Source: Firmicutes bacterium UBA6113 (GTDB lineage: Bacteria > Bacillota > Clostridia > Tissierellales > Sedimentibacteraceae). Taken from it: a stretch of DNA of 64,000 nt. The translations under genes were made by a program, and so were the position numbers. The stretch is from positions 186,001-250,000 of the forward strand of contig DIWF01000028.1 of the NCBI GenBank assembly GCA_002422545.1, in the 5' to 3' direction. This document shows positions 24,703-33,931 of this stretch, piece after piece. Within the stretch, counting starts at the first letter, position 1; each line of letters starts with the position of its first letter. The notes under the pieces were generated by a model. The model was not told the DNA's origin and did no database searches. It was given only the letters and a program-made list of their open reading frames with translations.

Positions 24703-25725
24703 TTAATTACTCCCAAGTTCCAGATTAGGAAGAGCATTTAGAGAGGAATCTGCAAATTGTTTATTTAGATATTTATAATATGCAGCTGCTCCAATCATGG
24801 CTGCATTATCCGTGCATAAAACAGGTGATGGTTTTGTAAATTTATAACCTGCCTCCAGGCACTGCTCCTGAAGGATTTCCCTGAGTCTTGAATTTGAAGC
24901 CACTCCTCCTGCCAGAGCCACCGTATTGCAGTCTTTCTTTTTTGCAGCTTTCATGGTTTTCATTGCAAGCACTTCAACTACTGCTTCCTGGAAACTTGCG
25001 GCAACATCTTCAATGACTACTTTTTCCTTTTTCTGCTCTGAATTATGAATGTAATTCAACACCGCAGATTTTAAACCGCTGAAACTGAAGTCAAGAGTTT
25101 CCTCATCAATGATTACCCTGGGAAACTTTATAGCATCTTTGTTTCCCATTTTTGCTGTCTTGTCAACCAGCGGACCTCCTGGATATCCAAGTCCTATGGC
25201 TCTTGCAATTTTGTCGAAAGCCTCGCCTGCTGCATCATCTCTTGTAACTCCCAATATTTCGTATTTGCCGTAATCCTTCACATATACAAGGTGAGAATGT
25301 CCTCCTGATGCAACCATGCATATGAAAGGAGGTTCAAGATTTTTGTCTTCAATGTAATTGGCGCTTATGTGTCCTTCGATGTGATTAACTCCTATGAGAG
25401 GTTTTTGCCACGCAAAGGCAAGACCCTTTGCAAAATTTACTCCCACAAGAAGAGCTCCCACAAGACCGGGACCGTATGTCACGGCAACCGCATCTATTTG
25501 CTCACTTGTAACATTTGCATTCTTCAATGCTTCTTCAACCACATCGCTTATATTTTCAATATGCTTTCTTGAAGCCACCTCAGGAACAACACCGCCAAAT
25601 TCCTTGTGAATTTCAATTTGTGTTGAAATTACATTTGACAGAACATTTCTGCCGTTTTCAACCACGGCTGCAGCAGTTTCGTCGCAAGATGACTCTATAG
25701 AAAGTATCAATACATTTTCTTTCAT
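24703..25725 (-). CDS. tsaD: tRNA N6-adenosine threonylcarbamoyltransferase
   Basis: A 340-residue TsaD/Kae1/Qri7 protein that transfers the threonylcarbamoyl group to A37 of ANN-decoding tRNAs. The metal-binding motif HIEGHISANY (about residues 112-121), SIESSCDETAAAVV at the N-terminus, VASGGHSHLVYV and the ASHK-fold loops (AGEAFDKIARAIGLGYPGGP) are all present. The C-terminal part has ALAGGVASNSRLR. It is full length. Its partners (tsaB, tsaE, tsaC) are not in this window, so here it is a separate gene with its own promoter. Confidence 0.97.
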   Translation of the reverse strand: MKENVLILSIESSCDETAAAVVENGRNVLSNVISTQIEIHKEFGGVVPEVASRKHIENISDVVEEALKNANVTSEQIDAVAVTYGPGLVGALLVGVNFAKGLAFAWQKPLIGVNHIEGHISANYIEDKNLEPPFICMVASGGHSHLVYVKDYGKYEILGVTRDDAAGEAFDKIARAIGLGYPGGPLVDKTAKMGNKDAIKFPRVIIDEETLDFSFSGLKSAVLNYIHNSEQKKEKVVIEDVAASFQEAVVEVLAMKTMKAAKKKDCNTVALAGGVASNSRLREILQEQCLEAGYKFTKPSPVLCTDNAAMIGAAAYYKYLNKQFADSSLNALPNLELGSN

Positions 25726-25753
25726 TTTTTCCTCCGTCAGTACAATTGCTTTG

Positions 25754-25782
25754 ATTATACTACTTCAAGTTGCTGAACGCAA
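25754..25782 (-). promoter_or_regulatory. Possible tsaD promoter
   Basis: Minus strand TTGCGT (25777-25782), 17-base spacer, TATAAT (25754-25759). The -35 is poor and is overlapped by a small hairpin, AAGTTGC/GCAACTT (25767-25785). Confidence 0.4.
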
Positions 25783-25842
25783 CTTTTTTAACCATGATCA
25801 GTTACTGCCATAAATACAGCAGATAGTTGCAGCAAGACAATG

Positions 25843-25875
25843 AAAAGGGATCTGCACATTTTCTATGCAAATCCC
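25843..25875 (-). terminator. Intrinsic terminator of the DUF3798 ABC operon
   Basis: On the minus strand GGGATTTGCA pairs with TGCAGATCCC (25847-25875, one wobble), followed by TTTT. Confidence 0.65.
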
Positions 25876-25919
25876 CAAATCTGTTACAAATTCTAGTAAA
25901 TTGTAAAACTTAATCTTAT

Positions 25920-27221
25920 TTAATCAAGAGTTATTTTACCCTTTTTGTTGGTTCTCCATACGTGAAGGCCAAGAGCAAGCCCTATTACGCCGTAAACCAT
26001 GAATGTTCTGAAATATTCCCCAAGGAGAGCATTTCCAAACAGAGACTGGCCTATTTCCGGCGACATGATAAACATTGAGTTGAACAGCACAGTTCCTATT
26101 ATGGCATGTTTTAAGTTTGCCTTTTGAGTTGAAGCTCCTCCAACCAGAAGTGAAGCAACTGAAAACATTCCTATTTGTGTGTGTGCGTTGTAAGTATTCA
26201 GCGTTCCCATGTTCTGCAGATACATTATCTGTCCCCAGGCTGCAAGAACTGTAGACATAATAGTTGCAATTATTCTTGTTCTGTCAACATTGATACCTGA
26301 CACCTCTGCAATATGCTGGCTTTGCCCCACGCTTCTGAAGTCTTGTCCTAGCTTGGTCCTTAAAATAAGTTCATTGAACACGCAAAGGGCAATTATAAGG
26401 AGGGCGTTGACAACCGGAACCTTTCTTACCATCATCAGACTTGAGTTTGTTAAAATAGCCTGTGCGCATATTCCTGCTATTATCAAACAACTTGCAATGT
26501 TGATGTAAGTCATTCTCTTCTTATTTGTTGAGAAAACAGGATTCTTTGCATTTTTCGCAAGTCTTATTAACTGCAGCAGCAATACTGCTGCTGCAACTAT
26601 TAATACAGCCCACATGAACGGTATTTCCATTATGCTGTCAAGAGCATACTTGAGTCCTCCATCTTCAACTGGAACCAGGTCCACAGTCATTCTTATTCCA
26701 ACTCCGTCAGGCTTTATCATTGGATGTGTGGCAGGAACCTTTATGATTACGCCAACAGCAAACAAGAACAAGAACTGGTAAATTCCATTGGCAAAGTAAC
26801 CTACAATCAAGCTGGCTATCATTTCCTGTCCTCTTGTCTTGTTGTACAACACCCCAGTGAAATAACCAAACAAAGCCGATATTGGGAAAGCAAGGAGGAA
26901 TGTAAGCATGAGGCCTGAAATTCCGCCAAGATTAAAATATCTTATTATCGCAATGGCTATTTGCCCTGACATTGCACCGACAACTATACCAAAGTTAAGT
27001 CCAAGACCTGCAACAACAGGGATTATAAGGGACAAAACCAGAAAAGCATTTCTGAAGAAACGGCTTGACAACTCTGTAAGGAAAAAATTCATTGTTACGC
27101 CGTCAGAAACCATAAACCCAAATATAGTAAAAGCAACAAATATTAAAGTAACAATATTGTCAGCTATCCAGGATGATTCCTTTTTAACTTTCAATCTTTC
27201 GCCTGTAGATACATTGTTCAT
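25920..27221 (-). CDS. ABC transporter permease (RbsC/nucleoside type), subunit 2
   Basis: A 433-residue membrane protein with about ten hydrophobic segments and the BPD_transp_2 pattern, for example GLNFGIVVGAMSGQIAIAII and SVASLLVGGAST. It pairs with the permease encoded just upstream to form the channel of an importer. Its stop region and the next gene's start meet with one base of overlap (27221), so they are coupled. It is longer than ordinary sugar permeases (about 320), mainly through an insert around residues 160-230. The substrate is unknown. Last gene of the operon before the terminator at 25843. Confidence 0.88.
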   Translation of the reverse strand: MNNVSTGERLKVKKESSWIADNIVTLIFVAFTIFGFMVSDGVTMNFFLTELSSRFFRNAFLVLSLIIPVVAGLGLNFGIVVGAMSGQIAIAIIRYFNLGGISGLMLTFLLAFPISALFGYFTGVLYNKTRGQEMIASLIVGYFANGIYQFLFLFAVGVIIKVPATHPMIKPDGVGIRMTVDLVPVEDGGLKYALDSIMEIPFMWAVLIVAAAVLLLQLIRLAKNAKNPVFSTNKKRMTYINIASCLIIAGICAQAILTNSSLMMVRKVPVVNALLIIALCVFNELILRTKLGQDFRSVGQSQHIAEVSGINVDRTRIIATIMSTVLAAWGQIMYLQNMGTLNTYNAHTQIGMFSVASLLVGGASTQKANLKHAIIGTVLFNSMFIMSPEIGQSLFGNALLGEYFRTFMVYGVIGLALGLHVWRTNKKGKITLD

Positions 27222-28297
27222 TATTTTCCGCCTCCTTTTACTTGTGTCAAAGCATAAAGGATTATTCCGTTTTGAATTATCATACGCAGTATTTCTGACA
27301 AGTCAGTACCTTCAAACAATTGATTTGCTACAGGCAGCGCTGTAGTCAAAAGCCCCTGGAATATTATTACGCCTATTATTACATGTGATACTTTGGCCCT
27401 TGAAGCTGTAGCTCCGCCTATAAGTATAGCGGCAACAGCAGGAAATGCCATCATCAAAGGTGCACTGTAAAGCTGTGCATAACCGTAGCCTTGTGAATAA
27501 ACAATAATTCCTATGGCACCAAGCACTGTTGAAAGGATATTGGCTTTTATTCTATTATTGTCTATTTCAATTCCTGAAGCCTGAGCAAATCTTGGATTTA
27601 TTCCTCCTGCAGATATGGCGATACCTGATTTTGATCTGAAGTAAAGCCATACTATGAAGCAGCAAACACCAAATACTAGAAGCATTCCTGTGGGTATGAT
27701 GATTCCTTTTTCTCCTCCGATGGTGAACTTCCAGAAGTTATTGAGTATCTGTGCTCCTCCAACTGCATCCAGCTGTATTGTTTCTCTCAGTCCTGTTCCT
27801 ATAAACCATCCCATTTTAGGATTCTTAAAAGGAATCATAAGCCATGCAAGACACATTGCAGCTACTATGGAAAAACCTGTATATGTTGCAATCGTCATCT
27901 CTGAACCTTTAACAGCATTAAGAAGTTTCCCATACAAAAATCCTACGACCGCAGCCAATGGAATTGCAAACGCCATTGACATTAAAAGCCATGTTACTCC
28001 GGTGAATCCAAGCTCAATTGAACAAACAAGTGAAAACAAACCGCACACAACTCCCACAGGGAGTGCAAAGTTTGGGCCTGTTCCTGACTGGATTGAAGGA
28101 ACCATTGCAAGAACCAGTATTCCGTTCATGCCAGCACGTTTTAACGTGTCACTTAAGAGAGTTGACATGGATATTCCCAAAAAACCGCCTGTGATTATGA
28201 GAATAAGCCAGAACACTCCGATTATCAGAGTAGGCAAACCTATTTTGTTTACTGTTTCCTTAAAGCTGAATTTGCCTTTTTCTTTCATTTCAACCAT
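27221..28297 (-). CDS. ABC transporter permease (RbsC/nucleoside type), subunit 1
   Basis: A 358-residue integral membrane protein of the BPD_transp_2 family, with an N-terminal cytoplasmic stretch (MVEMKEKGKFSFKETVNK), about nine hydrophobic helices, and typical loops GPNFALPVGVVCGLFSLV and FPAVAAILIGGATASRAKV. It forms a heterodimer with the second permease, as in the nucleoside/BMP importers, which also use two unequal permeases. Start ATG 28297 overlaps the stop of the ATPase gene by one base. Confidence 0.88.
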   Translation of the reverse strand: MVEMKEKGKFSFKETVNKIGLPTLIIGVFWLILIITGGFLGISMSTLLSDTLKRAGMNGILVLAMVPSIQSGTGPNFALPVGVVCGLFSLVCSIELGFTGVTWLLMSMAFAIPLAAVVGFLYGKLLNAVKGSEMTIATYTGFSIVAAMCLAWLMIPFKNPKMGWFIGTGLRETIQLDAVGGAQILNNFWKFTIGGEKGIIIPTGMLLVFGVCCFIVWLYFRSKSGIAISAGGINPRFAQASGIEIDNNRIKANILSTVLGAIGIIVYSQGYGYAQLYSAPLMMAFPAVAAILIGGATASRAKVSHVIIGVIIFQGLLTTALPVANQLFEGTDLSEILRMIIQNGIILYALTQVKGGGK

Positions 28298-29892
28298 TAT
28301 GCCTCACTCCCTTCTGCATGGCTTTTGCTTCCTGACATCATGAGACCGAATTCAGCATCCGGAGCATCAGGAGGAAGCACACCTTCAACCTTGCCTTCAC
28401 ATACAATTACAATTCTGTCGCTTATGGCCCTTAATTCTGCAAGTTCAGAAGAAGTCATAACAATAGTCATACCATATTCCGTGTTTAACTGTTTCAATAA
28501 ATCAAGAACAAGTTTTTTTGCTCCGATATCTATTCCTCTCGTTGGTTCGGAAACCATAAGAAGTGTAGGATTCAAAGTTAAAGCTCTTGCAACACAAACC
28601 TTTTGCTGGTTGCCTCCGCTTAATCTTCCAACTCTCTGAAGCGGTGATGTACATCTTATATCAAGGTCCTTGATCATTTTGTCTGCATGTGACCTTATTT
28701 TGCCGGAATCCCTAAATCTGAAAGGTCCCAATTTATTTAAAAAGTCATTGTTTATCTGCATTGCCGAAAATGCTATGTTAAGTTCTATAGATTCATCAAG
28801 CAGCAAACCAATGCCCTTCCTGTCTTCACTTACAAAGGCAAGTCCTGATTTTATGGCAGCTTCCGGATCATTTAAGCTAAGTGTTTTTTCGTTAAAGGTA
28901 ATTTCTCCGCTTGACGGATAAATTCCCATCAGTCCATTAGCCAGACCTAGCTTTCCTTGTCCTGCCAAACCGCCAATGCCGACTATTTCTCCTTTTTTAA
29001 CTTCAAGGTTGATTCCCTTGACCCTTTCCCCCGGCATTGCTACATTTAAATCCTTAATACTTAAAATGATTTCATCTGAAGAATTCTTATTTGGGCCTTC
29101 ACTTCTGTCGATTGAAATTTTTCTTCCAACCATAAGCTGGGCTATTTCAAATTTATTCGTATCCTTTATGTCTTTTGTGGCAACATGTTCGCCATCTCTT
29201 AGAACTGTAACCTTGTCAGCAACATCTACAATCTCATCAAGCCTGTGGCTTATGAACAATATTCCTATTCCCTTCTGGGAAAGCTTTCTGATGGCATCCA
29301 GAAGATTTTTTGCTTCGGATTCAGCAAGTACTGCTGTAGGTTCATCAAATACAAGAATTTTTATTCCTGTCTTGTCAATCTCACGTGCTATTTCAATAAA
29401 CTGCATGTGTCCAACAGGCAACCCTGCAACTGGAAGATACTCATCAATGTTCATATCCAAAGTATCAAGGGCTCTTCTGGCATCTTCATTCATCGCCTTG
29501 AAATCCAGGGATTCAAGCCTTTTGCCGAACACCGTGCTCACAGGATTCTGTCTTGTAATTTCTCTGTTGAGCTTAATGTTTTCCGTAATGGTAAACCCGG
29601 GTATCAGCATAAATTCCTGATGTACCATGCCTATTCCGTAATTCATAGCATCATGTGGAGATTTAATATGTGCTTCTTGTCCGTCTATTTCTATTTTTCC
29701 TTCAAAACCTCCTGTAGTATGAATTACAGGCATTCCGAAGAGAATATTCATCAATGTTGATTTTCCTGCTCCGTTTTCTCCAATAAGAGCATGTATTTCA
29801 CCTTTTTTTAGCTCAATGTTAATATCTTTCAATACTCTGTTTCCGGAGTATTCTTTTGAAACATGTTTTAAGCTTAGAAGGTTATCACTCAT
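28297..29892 (-). CDS. ABC transporter ATPase, double domain (RbsA/MglA type)
   Basis: About 531 residues with two nucleotide-binding domains. The first has Walker A GENGAGKST, the signature region around VAGLPVGHMQFIEIAR, and Walker B ILVFDEPTAVL. The second has a degenerate Walker A (GGLAGQGKLGLA), as is normal for the second half of RbsA-type proteins, signature LSGGNQQK and VSEPTRGID. The second ATG (29892) has AGGAGG at better spacing than the first (29895). It energises the two permeases downstream. The domain type suggests sugars, nucleosides or similar polar solutes. Confidence 0.92.
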   Translation of the reverse strand: MSDNLLSLKHVSKEYSGNRVLKDINIELKKGEIHALIGENGAGKSTLMNILFGMPVIHTTGGFEGKIEIDGQEAHIKSPHDAMNYGIGMVHQEFMLIPGFTITENIKLNREITRQNPVSTVFGKRLESLDFKAMNEDARRALDTLDMNIDEYLPVAGLPVGHMQFIEIAREIDKTGIKILVFDEPTAVLAESEAKNLLDAIRKLSQKGIGILFISHRLDEIVDVADKVTVLRDGEHVATKDIKDTNKFEIAQLMVGRKISIDRSEGPNKNSSDEIILSIKDLNVAMPGERVKGINLEVKKGEIVGIGGLAGQGKLGLANGLMGIYPSSGEITFNEKTLSLNDPEAAIKSGLAFVSEDRKGIGLLLDESIELNIAFSAMQINNDFLNKLGPFRFRDSGKIRSHADKMIKDLDIRCTSPLQRVGRLSGGNQQKVCVARALTLNPTLLMVSEPTRGIDIGAKKLVLDLLKQLNTEYGMTIVMTSSELAELRAISDRIVIVCEGKVEGVLPPDAPDAEFGLMMSGSKSHAEGSEA

Positions 29893-29923
29893 CATTACCT
29901 CCTGATATATGATTTAGCGTAAA

Positions 29924-29969
29924 AAGGAATGTACAGAAGTTCATTATAAGAAATTCTGAAACATTCCTT
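29924..29969 (-). promoter_or_regulatory. Intercistronic hairpin between binding-protein and ATPase genes
   Basis: On the minus strand AAGGAATGT pairs with ACATTCCTT (29961-29969 with 29924-29932), with a second inner stem CAGAA/TTCTG and a TTTTT tail. It has the form of a leaky terminator or stability element that would keep the binding protein more abundant than the membrane parts. Confidence 0.6.
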
Positions 29970-29996
29970 AGTTATAATTCTATAAAGTTTGTACTG

Positions 29997-31208
29997 TTAA
30001 ATTATGTCTTCTTCGCTGTAAGTTAAGAAATCCATCATTATCAATCTGAATGTAGGATATTCCACAGAATTTTCTACATAAGTATCTGTCTTAACACTGA
30101 TACCGTTAGCATATTCTGTCATCAGTTCTTCCAATACTTTTACATCAAGCTCATCGCCAACTTCGCCGTTGATCCATTTTACTGCATATTCAGTTGATGC
30201 AACTGTGTTCATCATAGCAACTGGTACAGGCCATGTTGAGAATCTGCCAAGAAGACCAGCTTCTTTAAGTTTCTTTGCAGTTTCGCTTATAACGTTAGCC
30301 ATAGCGTCTGCTGTATAACCTGTTGATTCTATACCAAGAGCTGATGGATATCCATGGTATGGTGATGGGCAGCATGGTTGAGGATATATAGCACCTGCAT
30401 CGTAGCAAGCTTTAATAAGCGGAGTCTGCATTGCGCAGTTTGTTGAGAAGAATGCTGTATCCTTGCCATATTTTTCTACCATTTTAGGAACATCTTCAAG
30501 AATGAACTGCTGTGCACCTGGTACTCCAGAGTCTCCTGTTGGGTCCGGAGCTGTAGCATCAACAAATTCAAGTCCTATTTCTTTACATTTAGCAATCATA
30601 AGGTCTCTTCTTGCTGAAAGAAGAACAACTGACATATGTCTTGGGAATGAATAGTGAACAAATGTCTTTGCTCCTAATTTTTGTGCCTGTTCAGGAATAG
30701 TATTACCCATTCCTAACTCATCAGTATTAAGAATTAAGTCTGCTCTTTCAACAACGTCAGGTGGGTTTTCCTGTGGTGTGCAATATACTATGAACATATC
30801 GTCACGAGTTTCAAGCAATTTGTCAACTGCAGCATTTGTTCCTGGAACTGCCTGGTTGATAATCAAAGCTTTAACTTCAGGATCAGAACCTATTTTAGTT
30901 ATTGTACTGATCATTTGTTCCTGTTCAGTCATGAAATTATCTGGCCACAAAACATGCATTATTTTTTTATCGCCGTACTTTTCAACCATTTGTTGAGCTG
31001 AACGATATTCTTCTTCATTTTGTGAAAGAGTATTTGTTACTATTGCAATTTTACCAGCGAATGGTTCTTCAGCTGATGGCTCAGCTGCTGGTGTTTCAGC
31101 TGCCGGTGTTTCTGCTGGTGTTTGTGCAGGGGCTTCGGTTTTTTGAGCGCATGCGCCCAGACTGAATACCATTGCAAGTACTAAAAAGATGCTTATAAAC
31201 TTTTTCAT
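29997..31208 (-). CDS. DUF3798 substrate-binding lipoprotein
   Basis: A 403-residue lipoprotein. The signal peptide MKKFISIFLVLAMVFSLGAC ends in a lipobox cysteine at residue 20; a Pro/Ala/Glu-rich linker of three near-copies of APAETPA follows (about 25-50). The rest is a periplasmic-binding-protein-like domain I recognise as DUF3798 (KIAIVTNTLSQNEEEYR, WPDNFMTEQEQMISTI, FVHYSFPRHMS, DTAFFSTNCAMQTPLI). It lies first in the operon and is the likely capture protein of the importer. The ligand is unknown. Start ATG 31208 follows TTGGAGGG; a longer frame to 31256 runs into the promoter. Confidence 0.88.
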   Translation of the reverse strand: MKKFISIFLVLAMVFSLGACAQKTEAPAQTPAETPAAETPAAEPSAEEPFAGKIAIVTNTLSQNEEEYRSAQQMVEKYGDKKIMHVLWPDNFMTEQEQMISTITKIGSDPEVKALIINQAVPGTNAAVDKLLETRDDMFIVYCTPQENPPDVVERADLILNTDELGMGNTIPEQAQKLGAKTFVHYSFPRHMSVVLLSARRDLMIAKCKEIGLEFVDATAPDPTGDSGVPGAQQFILEDVPKMVEKYGKDTAFFSTNCAMQTPLIKACYDAGAIYPQPCCPSPYHGYPSALGIESTGYTADAMANVISETAKKLKEAGLLGRFSTWPVPVAMMNTVASTEYAVKWINGEVGDELDVKVLEELMTEYANGISVKTDTYVENSVEYPTFRLIMMDFLTYSEEDII

Positions 31209-31242
31209 TCTTTTCCCTCCAAATTTTTTTACAATATGTACT

Positions 31243-31258
31243 AATTGTATATACAATT
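31243..31258. promoter_or_regulatory. Perfect 16-bp palindrome at the ABC operon start site
   Basis: AATTGTATATACAATT lies directly downstream of the -10 box. Its GTATATAC core resembles operators of GntR/HutC-type repressors. Binding here would block transcription. Confidence 0.55.
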
Positions 31259-31259
31259 T

Positions 31260-31288
31260 ATTATAATTGAATATATATTAATTGTCAA
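31260..31288 (-). promoter_or_regulatory. Consensus sigma-A promoter of the DUF3798 ABC operon
   Basis: Minus strand TTGACA (31283-31288), exactly 17 bases, TATAAT (31260-31265). Both hexamers are perfect. Confidence 0.85.
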
Positions 31289-31349
31289 TCGATTGTTAGC
31301 AAAGAGATTTTCTAGTTTTTAAACAAAAAAATCACAAATGAATTTTAAT

Positions 31350-31415
31350 GAAAACGATTGTTGTCGTAAATTGTACTTTTTTAATACGTTTTCCACTGTT
31401 TCGGATAGCGTTTTC
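31350..31415. promoter_or_regulatory. Cluster of three GAAAACG motifs upstream of the ABC promoter
   Basis: GAAAACGATTG at 31350-31360 (plus), GAAAACGTATT at 31383-31393 (minus) and GAAAACG at 31409-31415 (minus). The first resembles a catabolite-responsive (cre/LacI-family) half with one mismatch. They lie about 60-130 bases upstream of the -35. Confidence 0.35.
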
Positions 31416-31539
31416 TAGCCATTTTTTTCTTGTTTCAACTTTGCTCTTTTGAACATGCAACAAATTTATATTTATAAATCAATCCTTATATAAATATTCT
31501 ACTTTACATAATTTTGCATTAATATTTTTTAAATCAAGG

Positions 31540-31614
31540 AGATAATTAATTACCTCCTCTCGTACCAAAGTCCGTACCGTTCGTTATACGGTGGTTTATC
31601 ATAATTAATTATCT
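31540..31614. repeat. 13-bp inverted repeat with nested hairpin before the MoxR operon
   Basis: AGATAATTAATTA (31540-31552) and TAATTAATTATCT (31602-31614) are perfect complements enclosing 49 bases; inside, ACCGT and ACGGT form a smaller stem. It could be a leader structure or a small element. In the rest of the 31257-31791 gap, outside the promoter, motif cluster and this repeat, I see nothing I can name. Confidence 0.5.
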
Positions 31615-31791
31615 AATGAAAAAAAATGTACTTTAGATTTTTAGCAAAAAGTGGTAGAGTATTAATTAACAACAAACTCATTTAGACTAACTTAATCTTC
31701 AAATTTCAAATTTCTGCTTCTTAAATAATACATTGCCTCAAGTGCTGTAGCATGATAATCAAAATGATATAAGAAAGGAAGGTCGATTTAT

Positions 31792-32766
31792 TTGTCAAAA
31801 CATGAACATATTTCTGTTCAACCAAAAGCATTGATGATAATAAATGAAATCAATAAAACAATCATTGGAAAAGATGAAGTAATTGAAAAAGTACTTATGT
31901 CCATTCTGTCGAAAGGTCACATTTTATTAGAGGATACACCAGGCGTTGGTAAAACAACACTTGCTCTTTCTTTCTCCAAAACAATGGGACTGGATTACAA
32001 ACGAATACAATTTACGCCGGAGATCATGCCAGCAGATGTAGTTGGTTTTTCTGTTTATAGCAAAGACAAGGAAAAACTGCTGTACCAACCTGGAGCAGTC
32101 TTGTGTAATCTTCTGCTCGTAGATGAAATTAACAGGGCCAGCTCCAAGACACAGAGTGCTTTGTTGGAAGCCATGGAAGAAGGCTCAGTTACAGTGGACG
32201 GAGTAACACGCGAACTGCCTGACCCTTTTACTGTTATCGCTACACAGAATCCCATAGGGTCAACCGGCACACAACTGCTTCCTGAATCTCAAATGGACCG
32301 TTTTATGGTTAAGCTTTCCATGGGTTATCCGGAATTTCAAGATGAAATAAAAATTTTAAAAAACAAGCAAGCAAGAGAATTATTGAAATCACTAGAACAA
32401 TCCACGAGCACAATGGAAATTTTACAAATGCAGAGGCATGTGGAAAACGTTCATATAGATGATGATATATATATTTATATTGCTCGGCTTGCTGCTGCTA
32501 CGAGAGAGCATCAATTGATTCGCCTCGGTGTTAGTCCACGAGGTTCCATTGCACTTGTCCGAATGAGTAAGGCTGCCGCGTGGCTTTCAGGAAGGGATTA
32601 TGTAATCCCATCAGATGTACAACATGTATTTTATGATGTTTTTGAACATCGCATAATGCTTAACACTCAGGTAAGTCTTGGAAATGCAACTGCCCACAGC
32701 ATATTGGCAAGAATTATGCAGACAGTCCTGCCACCCGACATCTCACGAAAGAGAGCTAATCTATGA
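31792..32766 (+). CDS. MoxR-family AAA+ ATPase
   Basis: A 324-residue ATPase with Walker A DTPGVGKTT (about 45-53), Walker B LLVDEINRASSKTQSALLEAME and the MoxR-typical ITPEIMPADVVGF-like segment (here FTPEIMPADVVGFSVY) and ATQNPIGSTGTQLLPESQMDRF. MoxR ATPases act as chaperones for neighbouring proteins, commonly next to DUF58 and transglutaminase genes as here. The start is TTG at 31792 with GGAAGG upstream, and the stop overlaps the next gene's start as ATGA. Cytoplasmic. Confidence 0.95.
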   Translation: MSKHEHISVQPKALMIINEINKTIIGKDEVIEKVLMSILSKGHILLEDTPGVGKTTLALSFSKTMGLDYKRIQFTPEIMPADVVGFSVYSKDKEKLLYQPGAVLCNLLLVDEINRASSKTQSALLEAMEEGSVTVDGVTRELPDPFTVIATQNPIGSTGTQLLPESQMDRFMVKLSMGYPEFQDEIKILKNKQARELLKSLEQSTSTMEILQMQRHVENVHIDDDIYIYIARLAAATREHQLIRLGVSPRGSIALVRMSKAAAWLSGRDYVIPSDVQHVFYDVFEHRIMLNTQVSLGNATAHSILARIMQTVLPPDISRKRANL

Positions 32767-33908
32767 TAATAAAAAGGTTGGAATATGGGATGCTGTTGTT
32801 AGCTGCCTTTGTCTGTCATATATTTATAGTTGATTACATTTCATTTTGGATTCTTGCTTTTTTAGTTATGCTTCCGCTGGTTTCTTTGCTTATTACGGTT
32901 CTTGCTATGGGCGGAGTAAAAGCTGAACTCATAATAATGAACGCCTCCATACAAAAGAATGAGTTGCTTCCAATCCAATTAAAGATATATAACAAATACT
33001 TATTTCTAGTATGCAGGTCAAGGGTGAAATTAACCATACGAAACGAATTGCTGCAGCAGGAACAAACCAGATTGTTTTTTGTAACTGCAAGACATTCCGG
33101 GCAGACTGTGGAACAGGTAATCTCTTCGAAATATTGCGGTATGCTGAGATGCAGCATTGCAGAGCTTAGGATATATGATGCTCTCGGATTGTTCTCATTT
33201 CATAAGAAATCCGAGTCGAGCTATTTAGTTGCAGTTCTTCCATCTGTTTATCCTCTGATGGCTATCAATTCAGCAATTCTCCAGGATATAGAGAACAATA
33301 TAACTTCACGAACCATGAAGGGAAACGATCCTTCTGAAATAATCGATGTTCGTGAATATCGGGACGGAGACCGACTCGCAAGAATACACTGGAAGCTTTC
33401 CGACAAATATGACCAGCTAATGGTAAAGGATTTTGGAGATCCCATTTCCAATGATGTATTGTTGCTTTTTGATTTAAATGGTAACAGCGACGAGGAAATA
33501 AGCGGACTGCTTGATTCAGTTTATTCCATCTCCGATTTTTTTATAAAAAATCAGATTGCTTATGAAATGGAATGGTATGACAGCCTGCATGAACATTTAA
33601 TGCTCACTGAAATCGCACAGAATAAAGACTTAGGATTGGTCTTTGAAGCCATAATGACCAACAGCAGGTTTCAAAAGCAGTCTTGGGTATTGAAAAATTG
33701 CAGCAATAGTTATGGCCACAAGCCATATTCGGTTGTGTTGTATCTATGCTCTGAAATTACATCAAATTCTATTGCCATGATTCATAAACGTCTAGCAGGA
33801 AGCCGAGTTAACATCCTGCTGGTAACGGATGTACCAGGCACTCGTACAGACCTGACAACGATAGATCTAAAAAACATAAAAGAGAGCATGAGCAACCTGG
33901 TGATTTAG
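32763..33908 (+). CDS. DUF58 membrane protein
   Basis: A 381-residue protein with two N-terminal hydrophobic helices (about 8-50), then a cytoplasmic part containing the DUF58 core DVREYRDGDRLARIHWKLSDKYDQLMVKDF (approximately residues 197-226) and a VWA-like remainder. DUF58 proteins accompany MoxR ATPases and transglutaminase-like proteins; in some bacteria the set acts on cell-envelope stress or assembly of secreted proteins. It is coupled to moxR by a 4-base overlap and followed by the transglutaminase gene after 23 bases. Confidence 0.9.
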   Translation: MIIKRLEYGMLLLAAFVCHIFIVDYISFWILAFLVMLPLVSLLITVLAMGGVKAELIIMNASIQKNELLPIQLKIYNKYLFLVCRSRVKLTIRNELLQQEQTRLFFVTARHSGQTVEQVISSKYCGMLRCSIAELRIYDALGLFSFHKKSESSYLVAVLPSVYPLMAINSAILQDIENNITSRTMKGNDPSEIIDVREYRDGDRLARIHWKLSDKYDQLMVKDFGDPISNDVLLLFDLNGNSDEEISGLLDSVYSISDFFIKNQIAYEMEWYDSLHEHLMLTEIAQNKDLGLVFEAIMTNSRFQKQSWVLKNCSNSYGHKPYSVVLYLCSEITSNSIAMIHKRLAGSRVNILLVTDVPGTRTDLTTIDLKNIKESMSNLVI

Positions 33909-33931
33909 TACTTTCTGTATAGGAGACTTAT

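Noticed and set aside
31257..31791. Undetected gene in the 535-base gap
   Set aside because: All frames are short and without ribosome sites; the gap is explained by promoter elements and an inverted repeat.
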